Below, piece after piece: positions 47,404 through 56,669 of a stretch of DNA of 64,000 nt. The stretch comes from Moesziomyces globuligerus. Its lineage: Eukaryota > Basidiomycota > Ustilaginomycetes > Ustilaginales > Ustilaginaceae. Positions within the stretch are counted from its first letter, which is position 1, and each line of letters opens with the position of its first letter. The notes below the pieces were generated by a model. It did not search any database. It was not told the origin of the DNA and was given only the letters and a program-made list of their open reading frames with translations. The position numbers were made by a program, and so were the translations under genes. The stretch is from assembly GCA_030849465.1 (NCBI GenBank), contig JARVLF010000006.1, positions 558,001 to 622,000 on the forward strand, read 5' to 3'.

Positions 47404-49566
47404 ATGTCGTCGCCCTTCATCGGCCTCAATGTCAAGCTCACCTTGCATTCCCAGCCCCACTTGCACCTGCACGCCAAAATCCTCTCGATCGACCAGGCCT
47501 CCAACACGCTCACGGTCCAGAAGCTCGATGGCTCCCAGGCCGTCCTCAAGCGTAGCGACATCTCCAGCCTAGCTGCGGCCAAGCCCTCCGAGTCCGCTCC
47601 TGCTGCTGCTGCTGCTGCTGCTGCTCCTGCTGCTGCTCACCGTCAAACGACCCCGGACAATTCGAGTACGGACACTGCCGCCTCCAAGTCGAACCAGCTC
47701 GACAATCAGCACCTTCTGGCGCCGCAGACAGCCGATCCTATCGCCTCGCGAACTTCCACGCCCTCTCGATCGCCTCGGCCACAATATGCTACTGCAGACA
47801 CCAACAGCCCGAGACCGAGGAAGAGGGGTGCTGTGCGGAACGTTCGGCGCGGCAACAGCCCCCCGATCCCCGACACATCGCTCTCGGACGAGTTCGACTT
47901 CAGCGCAGGCCTCAAGGCGTTCGACAAGAAGAAGATCTGGGACGACATCCGTGCGTCGGATGACACCGACCCGGCTCAGCTCCTCGTCTCGCACAACCGC
48001 ATCAGCACTCCACCCGTAGAGCTCGTTCGCGGTCCCAACGGCGTCGGCCCCGCCAACTCCGTCTCCACCCCAGACCGCGGTAGGACGAACAGGAAGGATG
48101 GACAGCAGAAGCTGCGCCCCAACGAGATGGTCCTCAGCCCTTCCCCCGAACGCATCCCTTCGCCAAGCCCGGAGCCGGCCGTTGCACCTGCAGCACCCGC
48201 TGCGTCGCAAGCAGCTGCTCATGCCTCGTCCCAGCCGCCCAACAAGCCGAGCTACGAGGAGCTCGAGCACAAGATTGTCAAGCTTGAAGCCGAGCTAGCC
48301 CTCGCACGCAGACGCAACGCGCTCCTCGAGGAACTTGCGGGTCTCGGCTTGGGCGTCCCCTCCCGCACCGAAACAGGCGCCGACTATGGCGCCCCGGCTG
48401 CCGCTCCCGCGCCGCCGATTTCTCAGCACATCCAGACCAGTGAGCCTCAGCGGCGTCAGGTGGATCAAGGGGTGGCGGAGACCGCTCAGAACCTGTCGAG
48501 CGTGACGCTGCAACCGTCTGCAAGCGAGGCAGTGTCCAGCCAGGCACCACGCTCCTCGACGCCCGCAGCGCTCTCGAGCGCCTTGGCTGCGGCTGGCTTT
48601 GCCGTCTCGGCGCAGTCGACCCAATCGAGCTCGGCCGGTTCCACGCCCGCGCCAGCGCCTTCCGCTTCGGTTCCTGGCGCCGTGCCTTCTTCCAAGACGA
48701 CCGAGGCGGTGGCGGAGAAGGAGGAGGCGGTGTTTGGCCACATCGTCGAGACGCCCGTGCTGACGCTCTTCTTCCCGACGGCGGCACTGCAGCATGCGGC
48801 GCTGGCGCGCATCGAGGCGTTTTACGAATCCGACGCCAACGCCAAGCGCTACCTGAGTCTTGCGGAAGCCGCGGACGAGCGCATCTGTCGCAACTACCAG
48901 GGCTTCAACTTCCCGCTGCGCAAGGGAGTGCAGGACTGGCTGGATGCGATGCACGATGCGGTCGGCACGGATGCCGATGCGGAGCCCATGTGGTGGAAGC
49001 CGCACTGCTCGGCGGAAGAGAACCAGCTGCTCGAGCTGCTTGTTTCGCTTGGCGCGGTCTCGTCGCTGGAGGGCGCGTCGGCGCGCGCGGACGAGGCAGA
49101 GGTCGGCGTGAGCTACGTCATCTCGTGCGTGGCGTCGCAGGCGCACTCGACGCTGCCGCACGAGAGGCTGCATGCGCTCTACTTTCTCTCGCCCGCCTAC
49201 CGCGCGCTGGTGGCGCAGCAGTACGACTCGCTCTCCGCATCCGCGCGCAAGGTCATCGAGGCCGACTTGGCGTTGCGCAAATATGCGCCCGCCGTGTGGC
49301 AGGACGAGTTCCAGGCGTATCTCGCCGAGGGCCCCGCAACCGAAAAGGAGTTTGGAAACAAACCCGCAAACGAGTGCAAGGAGATCGCAAACGAACTTCG
49401 CGCACGAATCCCCAGGCACTGGCAGGCCCTCGGCACCCAGGCGGACGATGCCGCTATGCACGACGCTTGGGAAAACGTAAAGTGGCAGACCCTCGACAGG
49501 TACGCTGCCGCCCAGAAAAAGAAGTCTGGCCCGGCAAAGGCCAAGTCCAAGAAGGGCAGGAAGTGA
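47404..49566 (+). CDS. EDC3-like LSm/FDF protein with a C-terminal HExxH (zincin-like) domain
   Basis: 720 aa, intronless. Residues 1-56 form an EDC3-type LSm domain: FIGLNVKLTLHSQPHLHLHAK, then AKILSIDQASNTLTVQKLDG and VLKRSDISSL. The FDF motif (SDEFDFSAGLKAFDKKKIWDDI) is near 160-183. A coiled coil (PSYEELEHKIVKLEAELALA) lies at about 280-320, within long Ala/Ser/Pro-rich linkers. In EDC3 the C-terminus is a YjeF_N domain; here ~440-700 is different, with PHERLHALYF holding H586-E-x-x-H590 and DEFQAYL with E635 forty-five residues on. That arrangement fits a gluzincin metallopeptidase, but this is an inference from short motifs. The basic tail is Lys-rich (KAKSKKGRK). LSm/FDF proteins bind Dcp2 or Dhh1-type partners in P-bodies. 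Confidence 0.8.
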   Translation: MSSPFIGLNVKLTLHSQPHLHLHAKILSIDQASNTLTVQKLDGSQAVLKRSDISSLAAAKPSESAPAAAAAAAAPAAAHRQTTPDNSSTDTAASKSNQLDNQHLLAPQTADPIASRTSTPSRSPRPQYATADTNSPRPRKRGAVRNVRRGNSPPIPDTSLSDEFDFSAGLKAFDKKKIWDDIRASDDTDPAQLLVSHNRISTPPVELVRGPNGVGPANSVSTPDRGRTNRKDGQQKLRPNEMVLSPSPERIPSPSPEPAVAPAAPAASQAAAHASSQPPNKPSYEELEHKIVKLEAELALARRRNALLEELAGLGLGVPSRTETGADYGAPAAAPAPPISQHIQTSEPQRRQVDQGVAETAQNLSSVTLQPSASEAVSSQAPRSSTPAALSSALAAAGFAVSAQSTQSSSAGSTPAPAPSASVPGAVPSSKTTEAVAEKEEAVFGHIVETPVLTLFFPTAALQHAALARIEAFYESDANAKRYLSLAEAADERICRNYQGFNFPLRKGVQDWLDAMHDAVGTDADAEPMWWKPHCSAEENQLLELLVSLGAVSSLEGASARADEAEVGVSYVISCVASQAHSTLPHERLHALYFLSPAYRALVAQQYDSLSASARKVIEADLALRKYAPAVWQDEFQAYLAEGPATEKEFGNKPANECKEIANELRARIPRHWQALGTQADDAAMHDAWENVKWQTLDRYAAAQKKKSGPAKAKSKKGRK

Positions 49567-49704
49567 ACAGCACACTGAATGGATCGCAGCAGTCGCCGCA
49601 GTCGCGACTCGGTGGAGGAAATAAAAAGGTCTCTTTGCTTCCATCCCGTGGCTCTAAGATACAAAGATCGCTCGGTACTGTCCGACATGCAGGACAGAGA
49701 GGCT

Positions 49705-51780
49705 CTAGGGGTCGCGCTTTGGCTCGGGAGAGGACGGGAGCATCTCGATGTGTTCTTCGTCGTCGTCGTCATCGTGCGCATCATTGGCGTCCGAGGTGGC
49801 GAGGGGCACATGCTGACCTCTGCCGTCGTAGACGTCGGGAGCACGGTTGGCACCAAACGAGGCCTTGAGTCGTGCGAGGAGCGGATTGTTGGCGCTGGCC
49901 TGGGTGAGGTAATAGACGAGCACGCCAGCGGCGATGAAGAGCAGTGCAGCGAGGCCCTCGAGCGGAGCACTTCCTATGGGCATGAGGAGCAAGAAGAGCG
50001 CCACTGCCGCAAAGAGAATCGGCGTGCCCAGGAACGTCTTGTACGGCCGGTTGAGGTTGGGCTCCTTGATGCGTAAGACCAACAGGCCCAAGACCGAGGC
50101 GAGGTAGAAGGCCCAGCTGCAGACGCCGTAGAAGTTGACGAGCGAGGCGAAGCCGGAACCAAAGAGGACAAAGGCCGAGATGAGGACGAGCTGCAGGACG
50201 AGTGCCGCGACTGGCGTTCCTGTTCGACGATTGAGCGCACCCAGCCTCTCGGGCAGATACCCCTCTCTGGACGCGGCCATGATCAAGCGTGCCGTGGTGT
50301 AGATCTGACCGTTGAGCGCGCCGAAGCACGAAAACGCGACGAGGAAGGCAAAGACGATGCCGCCGACGGTGCCAAAGATGGCACTGCCAAAGTCGAGCGC
50401 GACCGTGTTGGTGCGCTTGACGAGCTCGGCGGGCAGCACGACAAAGTACGATGCGACGGCCGAGAGGAAGATGAGGATGACGGTGGCTAGGCTGATGTGG
50501 ATGACGCGCGGGAGGTCCTTTTCCACGCGCTTCATCTCGCCCGCAACAAAGCACGACTGATCCCAGCCATCAAACGCCCACAAGCCGCTGTAGAGCGCCA
50601 ACGCATACGACGACGGCGAACTCGCACTGCCCTCGAACAAGTTGGCCAGGCTCGAAAACGCCTTCTGCGAGCTGGGCGACGTCTTGCCACGCGCCGCCTG
50701 CACGATGGCGAGGATCGGCACGGCGGTGAGCGCCAGCAGCTTGACGACGGTCGTGGCAATTTGCGTGCGTGTGCCGAGCTTGTTCGAAAACGCATGCGCC
50801 GCAGTGATGAGTGCGGCGATCGCCACTGCCAGCAGCTTGATCGACCAGCCCGGGATGCCGTCCAGACCCGTCTCGTGTGGATGGTCCGTCGCCTTGCCCG
50901 TAGCATGGAAGAGGATCCTTGCCACATACTCGCCAAAAATCGTAGCGATGATGGCGCCCGCTCCCGGCTTGAGCGCTGTCAGAGCCGACCAGGTGTAGAG
51001 GAAGGCCGAGAGCGGGCCGAACGAGTAGTTGAGATACGCCTGTGAGCCGCCGTTGAGCGGGATCGAGGCGCCGAGCTCTGCAAATGAAGACGCGCCGCTC
51101 CACGCAAGCAGGCCCGAGAGCAGCCAGATGACCATCGAGGCTCCGATGCTGCCCGTGTTGAGCGTCACCACGCCAGGCGACGAGAAGATGCCCGAGCCGA
51201 TCTGGACGCCGATGGTGAGCGCGATGCCGTCGATGAGCGTCACCCTGCGCTCCGCGACCCGGTCGCGCGAATAGCCACGCGTGTGTCGACGATACCGAGA
51301 CCGAGAAGCGCTCCTTGCACCGGATCCAGAAGCACCGGCGGCGGACAGGGAAGATTCCACATCGCCATAGTCGCCCGCAAGCGTCCCATCTCCGTCGCCG
51401 CTCAAGCTCAACGGCAAGAGGTGATCGCGATATCCGAACGACAGGCTTTCGACGCTTGCCCGAGCGATGGCGGCGAGACTCGTCCCATCTTCCTGTTCGC
51501 GCGAGGCTCGCCGCAAGTCGTTTCCGCTTTGTTTGAGGTCGTCCGAGTCGCCACGAGCAAGCTTAGGAGCCGGGAGCGTGTTGCGGTCTTCAAAGACCAC
51601 AAAGTCGTCTTCGTCCTCGTCCTCCTCCGGCAGAGGTATGCTGTCCGAGCTAGCCTTGGCCTGTGATGTCCTTCCTGGCGCCACATCTATCGAGGGTCGC
51701 AATGTGTTGGAATGGAGCGAGGAGGGCTCATCTGGGACCCCAGCGAGCGCAATCGCGGCGCCCACCGGGTCGGTCGACAT
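49705..51780 (-). CDS. Amino-acid permease of the APC superfamily (LAT/Mup1-like)
   Basis: 691 aa, intronless. A long cytosolic N-terminus (~185 aa) is rich in Ser and acidic residues (EEDEDEDDFVVFEDR), then Arg-rich just before the first membrane helix. TM1 has IALTIGVQIGSGIFSSPG, the substrate-site GSGIF motif of APC transporters. Further family features are ELGASIPLNGGSQAYLNYSFGP, ALYSGLWAFDGWDQSCFVAGEMKR (TM6 and the loop) and NGQIYTTARLIMAASREGYLPE. About 12 helices fit LAT/Mup1-like methionine or broad amino-acid transporters; substrate uncertain. The acidic C-terminus (DANDAHDDDDDEEHIEML) could serve in regulated endocytosis. Its ATG faces the LRR protein's, 398 bp away, across a pyrimidine tract. 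Confidence 0.92.
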   Translation of the reverse strand: MSTDPVGAAIALAGVPDEPSSLHSNTLRPSIDVAPGRTSQAKASSDSIPLPEEDEDEDDFVVFEDRNTLPAPKLARGDSDDLKQSGNDLRRASREQEDGTSLAAIARASVESLSFGYRDHLLPLSLSGDGDGTLAGDYGDVESSLSAAGASGSGARSASRSRYRRHTRGYSRDRVAERRVTLIDGIALTIGVQIGSGIFSSPGVVTLNTGSIGASMVIWLLSGLLAWSGASSFAELGASIPLNGGSQAYLNYSFGPLSAFLYTWSALTALKPGAGAIIATIFGEYVARILFHATGKATDHPHETGLDGIPGWSIKLLAVAIAALITAAHAFSNKLGTRTQIATTVVKLLALTAVPILAIVQAARGKTSPSSQKAFSSLANLFEGSASSPSSYALALYSGLWAFDGWDQSCFVAGEMKRVEKDLPRVIHISLATVILIFLSAVASYFVVLPAELVKRTNTVALDFGSAIFGTVGGIVFAFLVAFSCFGALNGQIYTTARLIMAASREGYLPERLGALNRRTGTPVAALVLQLVLISAFVLFGSGFASLVNFYGVCSWAFYLASVLGLLVLRIKEPNLNRPYKTFLGTPILFAAVALFLLLMPIGSAPLEGLAALLFIAAGVLVYYLTQASANNPLLARLKASFGANRAPDVYDGRGQHVPLATSDANDAHDDDDDEEHIEMLPSSPEPKRDP

Positions 51781-52178
51781 GGCGCGACGACGCTACGATA
51801 GACGTTGTAGACAGGCTCGACGCCGATGCTTCCCTGAGCTCGATACTCTGCTTGAGTTGCGATGACAAAGGACCAGTCAAGCGATTGAGGGCTCCATGGG
51901 GTCTGTGTTGGTCTTGCAAGATGGGTGGTGGGTACAGGTGTTCAAGCGTGGCTGCTGGGCGTGCCATTTCATTTCGTTTAGCCGAGCATTCTCCGAGATG
52001 CGGAGCGCAGGCCGATTTCCGAGTTTCTTTTTCTTTTTCTTTTCCTTTTCCTTTTCTGAAGGGTTCATTTTTGGCCCTCTTTTGTGTGAGAAAACTCCAC
52101 AAACGAGAAAGTCAAGCGTCGAGTTCGCAACTCGTTCCTTTTCTTCTTCGTTCCAACCCTCCCGGACCTAATCACAGG
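51781..52178. promoter_or_regulatory. Divergent promoter region with pyrimidine tract, permease / LRR protein
   Basis: 398 bp between divergent ATGs. A 34-nt pyrimidine-only run (52024-52057), mostly T with single C, lies 122 bp upstream of the LRR protein's start. Such tracts are common in fungal core promoters. Confidence 0.6.
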
Positions 52179-54554
52179 ATGGTGCAAGCACTGTCACCAG
52201 CGCAACGGTCAAGAGGCCCCATCAAGTCCGAGCGCAATCGCGCAGCTGCAGCTTCGGGCTCCAACTCGGCGGGCTTGGGCCAAAACTCGGCTTCCTCGAC
52301 CAGCTCAGCGTTCCACAAGAGGCGAGCCCAGGGAAAGCCAAGCCCGCACAGCAGCTATGACAGACAGACACCGAAGGACTCGCAGCAGCACTCGTACAAG
52401 GGCAAGCAGTCGAGCAAGTCTGGCGCACGTCCAGCCTCGGCGCAGGCGACTCAGGAACAGCCAAAGCACGATGTCCCGGAGCAAGATTCTTCCGAAGAGG
52501 AGGAGGAGGACGATGAAGAGGAAGATTTTCGCTCAAAGACCGCCCTCTCCCTTGCCGGCCATCCGCTTCCGCCTCTAGCTGCCCTCGTCGATACGCTGTC
52601 GCAGTTCCGCTACCTGCAACGCCTCGACCTCTCGTCGATCGAAGCCTCAGATGCGTCCCCGGACGGTCTTTCCTCGCTCACCTGGCTGGCCAAGGCGGTG
52701 TTCCGTAGCAAGGCTCAGATCGAGGCTGCTTCGAGCAAGGGCAAAGAGCGCGCGTTCGGCGACCACCTCACCTGGCTCAACCTCAGCTCCAACTCGCACC
52801 TTACCTCGGAAGCGTGCATCGGTCTCGAGGCGCTCGAGGAGCTGTGCGTGCTCAACCTCTCCCACTGCGCCCTCAGCGCCATTCCACCATCCATCTCGCC
52901 TCTGCGCAACCTCAAAGCGCTAGTGCTCAACAACAACGCCATCGCCGTCCTGCCCAAATCGTTTCCGCACCTGCCCGAGCTCAACTCGCTCATCCTCTCG
53001 CACAACGAGCTCACAGCTCTGCCCGCCTCGCTTCCGGCGTCTTTGCCGGCGCTGAAGAAGCTCTCGCTCGGACACAACAAGCTGCGCGGCAGCGAGAGTC
53101 TGCCCGATTTCTCGCTCTGTCTCGCGCTGCGCGAAGTCCGACTGAACGATAACCCGGAGCTCAACGCGCTACCTAGCCACGTGCGCAACTGGGGCAAGGG
53201 CGCGAACGGCAAGACCGCCCCGGGTCTCGAGCTGCTGGAGCTCAAGGACTGCGGTCTGGACACCTGGGAGTCGCTCTCGACGCTTGCCGAAGTCGAGGAC
53301 GAGAAGGAGCAGCAGCCGCGGCTGCGCAGGAAGGGCCTCACGCAGCTCCTGCTCAAGGGCAATGGTGTCGCGGAGCAAGGCGACTACAAGGATCGCATCC
53401 TGCAGGTGCATCCTACTTTGCGTGTCCTGGACAACGAGCGGCTGCAGCCGAGGATGCGTCCAGCCGACATCGAGAAGGAAGAGGGGGGCGAGATGCCTAC
53501 CAAGCGAGGTGACGATGCTAGGCAGAAGAAAGAGAACAAATACAAGGCAAAGCGAGAAGAGGCGCCAAAGAAATCGGCAAAATCGGCGCAGAAGAAGCGT
53601 GAGCCAGAGTCGGAGGAGGATGACGACGACGACGACGCGGCTGCACAGATGGCGGCCGAGATGCGCGCCTTGCGCCGAGGCAAGCCGACTGGTGGCAAGG
53701 CTGAAGCGCCATCCGACGACGACGACGATGATGGCGACGACGATGAGGCGGCGCAGATGGCTGCAGAGATGCGTGCTCTTCGACGCGGCAAGCCAGCCGC
53801 GGATTCGGCTCGACCCTCGAAGAAGGGCGGCGAGCGCACGAAGCCCGACAAGTCAAAGGATCGAAAGCCGCAGCCGGGCAAAGCCGTCAAGGACGCCTCG
53901 AAGAAGCTCGACGCCCGTGCCACTTCGAACGAGGATGCGGACACGAAGCCGAAGCACAAGCGCGGCACTCGCTCGGGTAAGAAGGTCAAGAAGGCCGAGT
54001 CTTTGCCTTCGGACCGAAGCGCTTCGGCGACCGATTCCAAGAAGGACGCTCGCGGCGGTGGATTCTTCGAGACGGTCGATGTCGAGGCGGAGAAGGCTCG
54101 ACTCGCGCCCATCTACGAGCTGTCCAAGCAGCGGGCGCGGATCGCCACGGGCCGTACCGAGGTCGCCGAGGGCGTGCTCGAGGACGCCAAGTCGACGCTG
54201 TCCAAGGCGCGCCAGCGCGAGGCGCTCGGTCGCACCGAACTCGATACCTTTGACGACGCGACTCCCGCCAACGCACCTGCAGCTAAGCGCAAGGCGAAGA
54301 AACCAGCCGAGGTCGCAAAGCCCGAGGCGGCTCCTGTGAACACCAGCGTTGCTGCCATCGTCGATGTCCGCAAGAAGGACAAGAAACGCAAGGCGGCGCC
54401 CGAAGACGCGGCTGCGGGCAAGAAGAAGCCCAGAGCTAGCTTGCCCTTTGCTCCAGCGGCCAATGCGACAGGCGACGTCACGAACAAAAACAAGGATTCC
54501 GACACGTTCGGCGCTGGTGCAGACGCTTGGGGCGCCGGAGGAGCGTGGTCTTAG
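52179..54554 (+). CDS. Leucine-rich-repeat protein with basic, probably nuclear, C-terminus
   Basis: 791 aa, intronless, start at the ATG after the pyrimidine-rich leader. Residues 1-110 are Ser/Gln-rich and end in an acidic patch (SSEEEEEDDEEEDF). Leucine-rich repeats cover about 125-400: LTWLNLSSNSHLTS, LCVLNLSHCALSAIPPSI, LKALVLNNNAIAVLPKSF, LNSLILSHNELTALPASL and LKKLSLGHNKL are successive copies. The second half is highly charged with Lys-rich segments (KKSAKSAQKKRE, KKDKKRK) and two near-identical blocks of QMAAEMRALRRGKP, each preceded by a run of Asp. Basic clusters suggest nuclear or nucleolar localisation. No named fungal LRR family was recognised; a protein-interaction scaffold role is inferred only from the repeats. 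Confidence 0.8.
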   Translation: MVQALSPAQRSRGPIKSERNRAAAASGSNSAGLGQNSASSTSSAFHKRRAQGKPSPHSSYDRQTPKDSQQHSYKGKQSSKSGARPASAQATQEQPKHDVPEQDSSEEEEEDDEEEDFRSKTALSLAGHPLPPLAALVDTLSQFRYLQRLDLSSIEASDASPDGLSSLTWLAKAVFRSKAQIEAASSKGKERAFGDHLTWLNLSSNSHLTSEACIGLEALEELCVLNLSHCALSAIPPSISPLRNLKALVLNNNAIAVLPKSFPHLPELNSLILSHNELTALPASLPASLPALKKLSLGHNKLRGSESLPDFSLCLALREVRLNDNPELNALPSHVRNWGKGANGKTAPGLELLELKDCGLDTWESLSTLAEVEDEKEQQPRLRRKGLTQLLLKGNGVAEQGDYKDRILQVHPTLRVLDNERLQPRMRPADIEKEEGGEMPTKRGDDARQKKENKYKAKREEAPKKSAKSAQKKREPESEEDDDDDDAAAQMAAEMRALRRGKPTGGKAEAPSDDDDDDGDDDEAAQMAAEMRALRRGKPAADSARPSKKGGERTKPDKSKDRKPQPGKAVKDASKKLDARATSNEDADTKPKHKRGTRSGKKVKKAESLPSDRSASATDSKKDARGGGFFETVDVEAEKARLAPIYELSKQRARIATGRTEVAEGVLEDAKSTLSKARQREALGRTELDTFDDATPANAPAAKRKAKKPAEVAKPEAAPVNTSVAAIVDVRKKDKKRKAAPEDAAAGKKKPRASLPFAPAANATGDVTNKNKDSDTFGAGADAWGAGGAWS

Positions 54555-54738
54555 ACCCCACTGTATACCTCTTTTCTTTCTGCATGTCGTCATCTAATCT
54601 CGCTCTACCTCGGGAGGCAATCTACCTCTCAAGCGTTGTTTCTGTATCGTGTTCTGGAACTCCACCAGGAGCTTGTGCTCCCGGGGCACGCTTGAAAAAG
54701 AGCTATGGTTTGTCAAAAAGGAAGATTTGGACGGAAAG

Positions 54739-54744
54739 AAAAAA
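54739..54744 (-). terminator. Pol III terminator of tRNA-Leu
   Basis: Six consecutive T residues on the minus strand, 15 nt after the tRNA 3' end. Confidence 0.75.
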
Positions 54745-54758
54745 GAAATCGCTTTTGT

Positions 54759-54852
54759 TGACAAGAGTGGGATTCGAACCCACGCCCGAAGACAACGGTT
54801 GAAATCTCAGAGAATCCTGAACGTTGCGCCTTAACCACTCGGCCATCTTGCC
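54759..54852 (-). tRNA. tRNA-Leu (CAG) with 17-nt intron
   Basis: Type II tRNA on the minus strand. Acceptor GGCAAGA (54852-54846) pairs with TCTTGTC (54766-54760), with one G-T pair; discriminator A (54759), as expected for Leu. The D arm TGGCCGAGTGGTTAAGGCG is the class II consensus. Anticodon stem CAACG/CGTTG, anticodon CAG at 54819-54817, followed by G37 and a 17-nt intron (54815-54799). A short variable arm (GTC-TTCG-GGC) and T arm GTGGG-TTCGAAT-CCCAC follow. It decodes CUG as Leu. CCA is not encoded. Confidence 0.9.
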
Positions 54853-55145
54853 TCACGATGGTATGGGCATCGGCTGTAGCATATATGATTGCATAAGAAA
54901 TTTGCAAGCGTAGCCGCTGAGTGAGATCGCCTCCACATTACGCAAGTGGGGTCAGCTGCACGAGCGACATGGGCGTTGTCGGCGTCCAAGAGACTTGGAG
55001 AGTATGCGATGTTGGACACTACGGCAGGGCGCACAGCTGACAACCGGCAAGGTCGTCCGCCCAACTTCGCCATCAGCGACCATCTACACGCTTCCTTGCT
55101 CGATATCTGTACATCCGGTCTTTGAAGCTTTGCTGTGGCTTGCCC

Positions 55146-55903
55146 ATGGTGCCGACTGCGCGTTCTTCGACTCGACGAGCTGTGATCACCTCTGCTTCGT
55201 TTGCCCTTCTGCTGGCTGCTGGCTCGACCGGATCACATTCGCTTCTTCCAGCGTGTTCTGCGCACCGTTTCTCGCATCACAAAGCGTCGCCTCGCCCGGC
55301 ACACAACGCCAACACGACGTCGTCCCGAAACGCAAGCTACGCCTCGGGCAGCACGGGTCGCACCTCGGACGCGGTAGACAATCCCTTCAAGATGGATCGC
55401 CCGCTCAACGTCTTCGGCCGCCCACTGGCTCAGTGTGGCACGAATCCAATCACAGGCTTCTACCGTGACGGCGTAAGTCTAACTCCCGTTCTCTCGCCCC
55501 CTCGAACTTGTTGGACATCTCTGACTGTGTGGTTGATTCTTTGGTTTGGTGCTGGCAGTATTGCAATACAGGTGCTGCCGATGGTGGATCGCATACAGTG
55601 GCGGCGGTGGTGTCGCAGAAGTGGCTCGACTTTTCGGCGGCCAAGGGCAACGACTTGCGTCCGATTCTGTCCGAAGGCTGCTCGTGGTGCCTGTGCGTCT
55701 CGCGCTGGAAGCAAAGCCTGGATGCGTACAAGAGGGGCGAACTTGCCAAGGACGCCGTACCCAAGGTCAAGCTCGAGGCTACGCACCAGCGCGCCCTGGA
55801 TCTGGTGTCCATCGACGACCTCAAGACGTTTGCATTGGAAGAGCAGTCCGCCCGTCCCACAAGCGCCTCCCAAGACCCGGCTAGGGGCGGCCCGATCCGC
55901 TAG
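55146..55903 (+). CDS. DUF2237 family protein with N-terminal targeting or signal sequence
   Basis: Exons 55146-55472 and 55559-55903 (phase 0) give 223 aa. The DUF2237 domain starts LNVFGRPLAQCGTNPITGFYRDG and continues after the intron as YCNTGAADGGSHTVAAVVSQKWLDF, then GNDLRPI, CSWCLCVSRWKQSL and VKLEATHQRALDLVSIDDLKTFAL, all family landmarks. Bacterial homologues are ~120 aa with no assigned activity; the conserved cysteines may bind metal. Here ~85 residues precede the domain: TARSSTRRAVITSASFALLLAAGS has Arg, then a hydrophobic stretch, and could be a mitochondrial presequence or a secretory signal. Two genes on, and convergent, is CMC2. Confidence 0.85.
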
Positions 55904-56151
55904 TTGCGCTTCGGCTCCGCTCCTGCCTCTTCTGCTGCTACTTCCGTTCCTCCCATCACGCTCGCTAGTACCGCTCGCTCTATTTCGATAACAAGCTGTG
56001 TTTTGAGATGGTGTGCGCTGCTGGTGCAGAGGCCGGAATGAACGCATTTGGGCTGGGTGGTAGAATTACATGGGACCGCGGATGTTGTACAAGGTTGTTG
56101 AGGAGGAGCACTGAAGCTCGTCTATTGCGCATGCGGCAGAGCAGGAGTGGC

Positions 56152-56669
56152 TCACGACTCGTCGTCGATCTGCTTCCATATTTGCTCGGTCTTCTTACGG
56201 GTCTCCCTGGACTCGCGCACATGGTTCGCCTGGCGCTGGACACGCTGCAAAGCACAGAAGCAAGGGCGAGAATGTTCATAGAAAGAGTCAGCAAGGAAGT
56301 ACGTCCCTTGGCGCGGGTTGTGAAAGTGACGACCTACCTCTTGTCGGAGACACATGTTGAGGTCGTGCTTGATGCCGTTGCAGCCGCCGGTGATCTTGTG
56401 CCAGACGCCCTTGGCGTGGCACTCGTTGAGCGCCTGGATGAGATGCGCACAGTCTGCAGCAGCGTGATCAGAGAAGTCAATAGGGTTTTGAGTCAGCTCC
56501 TTGCCGTGCAAGGATGGGTGCGACTTATGTATGCACTTACGCTGGAGCTTGCTTTCGCCGACGAGATGCTGTGGTAGCCAGCCGATGCAAGAAGTGGATA
56601 TTGATCTGATCAGCAATCGAGCTTGCATGCTCTGCGTGGAGAACCCCGAAGTGTACATACCGGATGCAT
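56152..56669 (-). CDS. CMC2: COX assembly mitochondrial protein 2 (twin CX9C)
   Basis: Three phase-0 exons: 56669-56661, 56523-56338 and 56244-56152, giving 95 aa. Exon 1 is only 9 nt and codes for MHP, the usual first residues of Cmc2; exon 2 continues SHPSLHGKELTQNP. Two CX9C motifs are intact: C-AHLIQALNE-C and C-NGIKHDLNM-C. They are oxidised by Mia40 in the intermembrane space to form a coiled-helix-coiled-helix fold. The C-terminus is a charged helix (RESRETRKKTEQIWKQIDDE). Cmc2 helps cytochrome c oxidase assembly and acts with Cmc1. Without the tiny first exon the frame would extend to an unrelated upstream Met, so the 9-nt exon call matters. Confidence 0.92.

Noticed and set aside
48295..49644. 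449-codon minus-strand frame over the EDC3-like gene
   Set aside because: Antisense shadow with very high Arg/His content and no domain.
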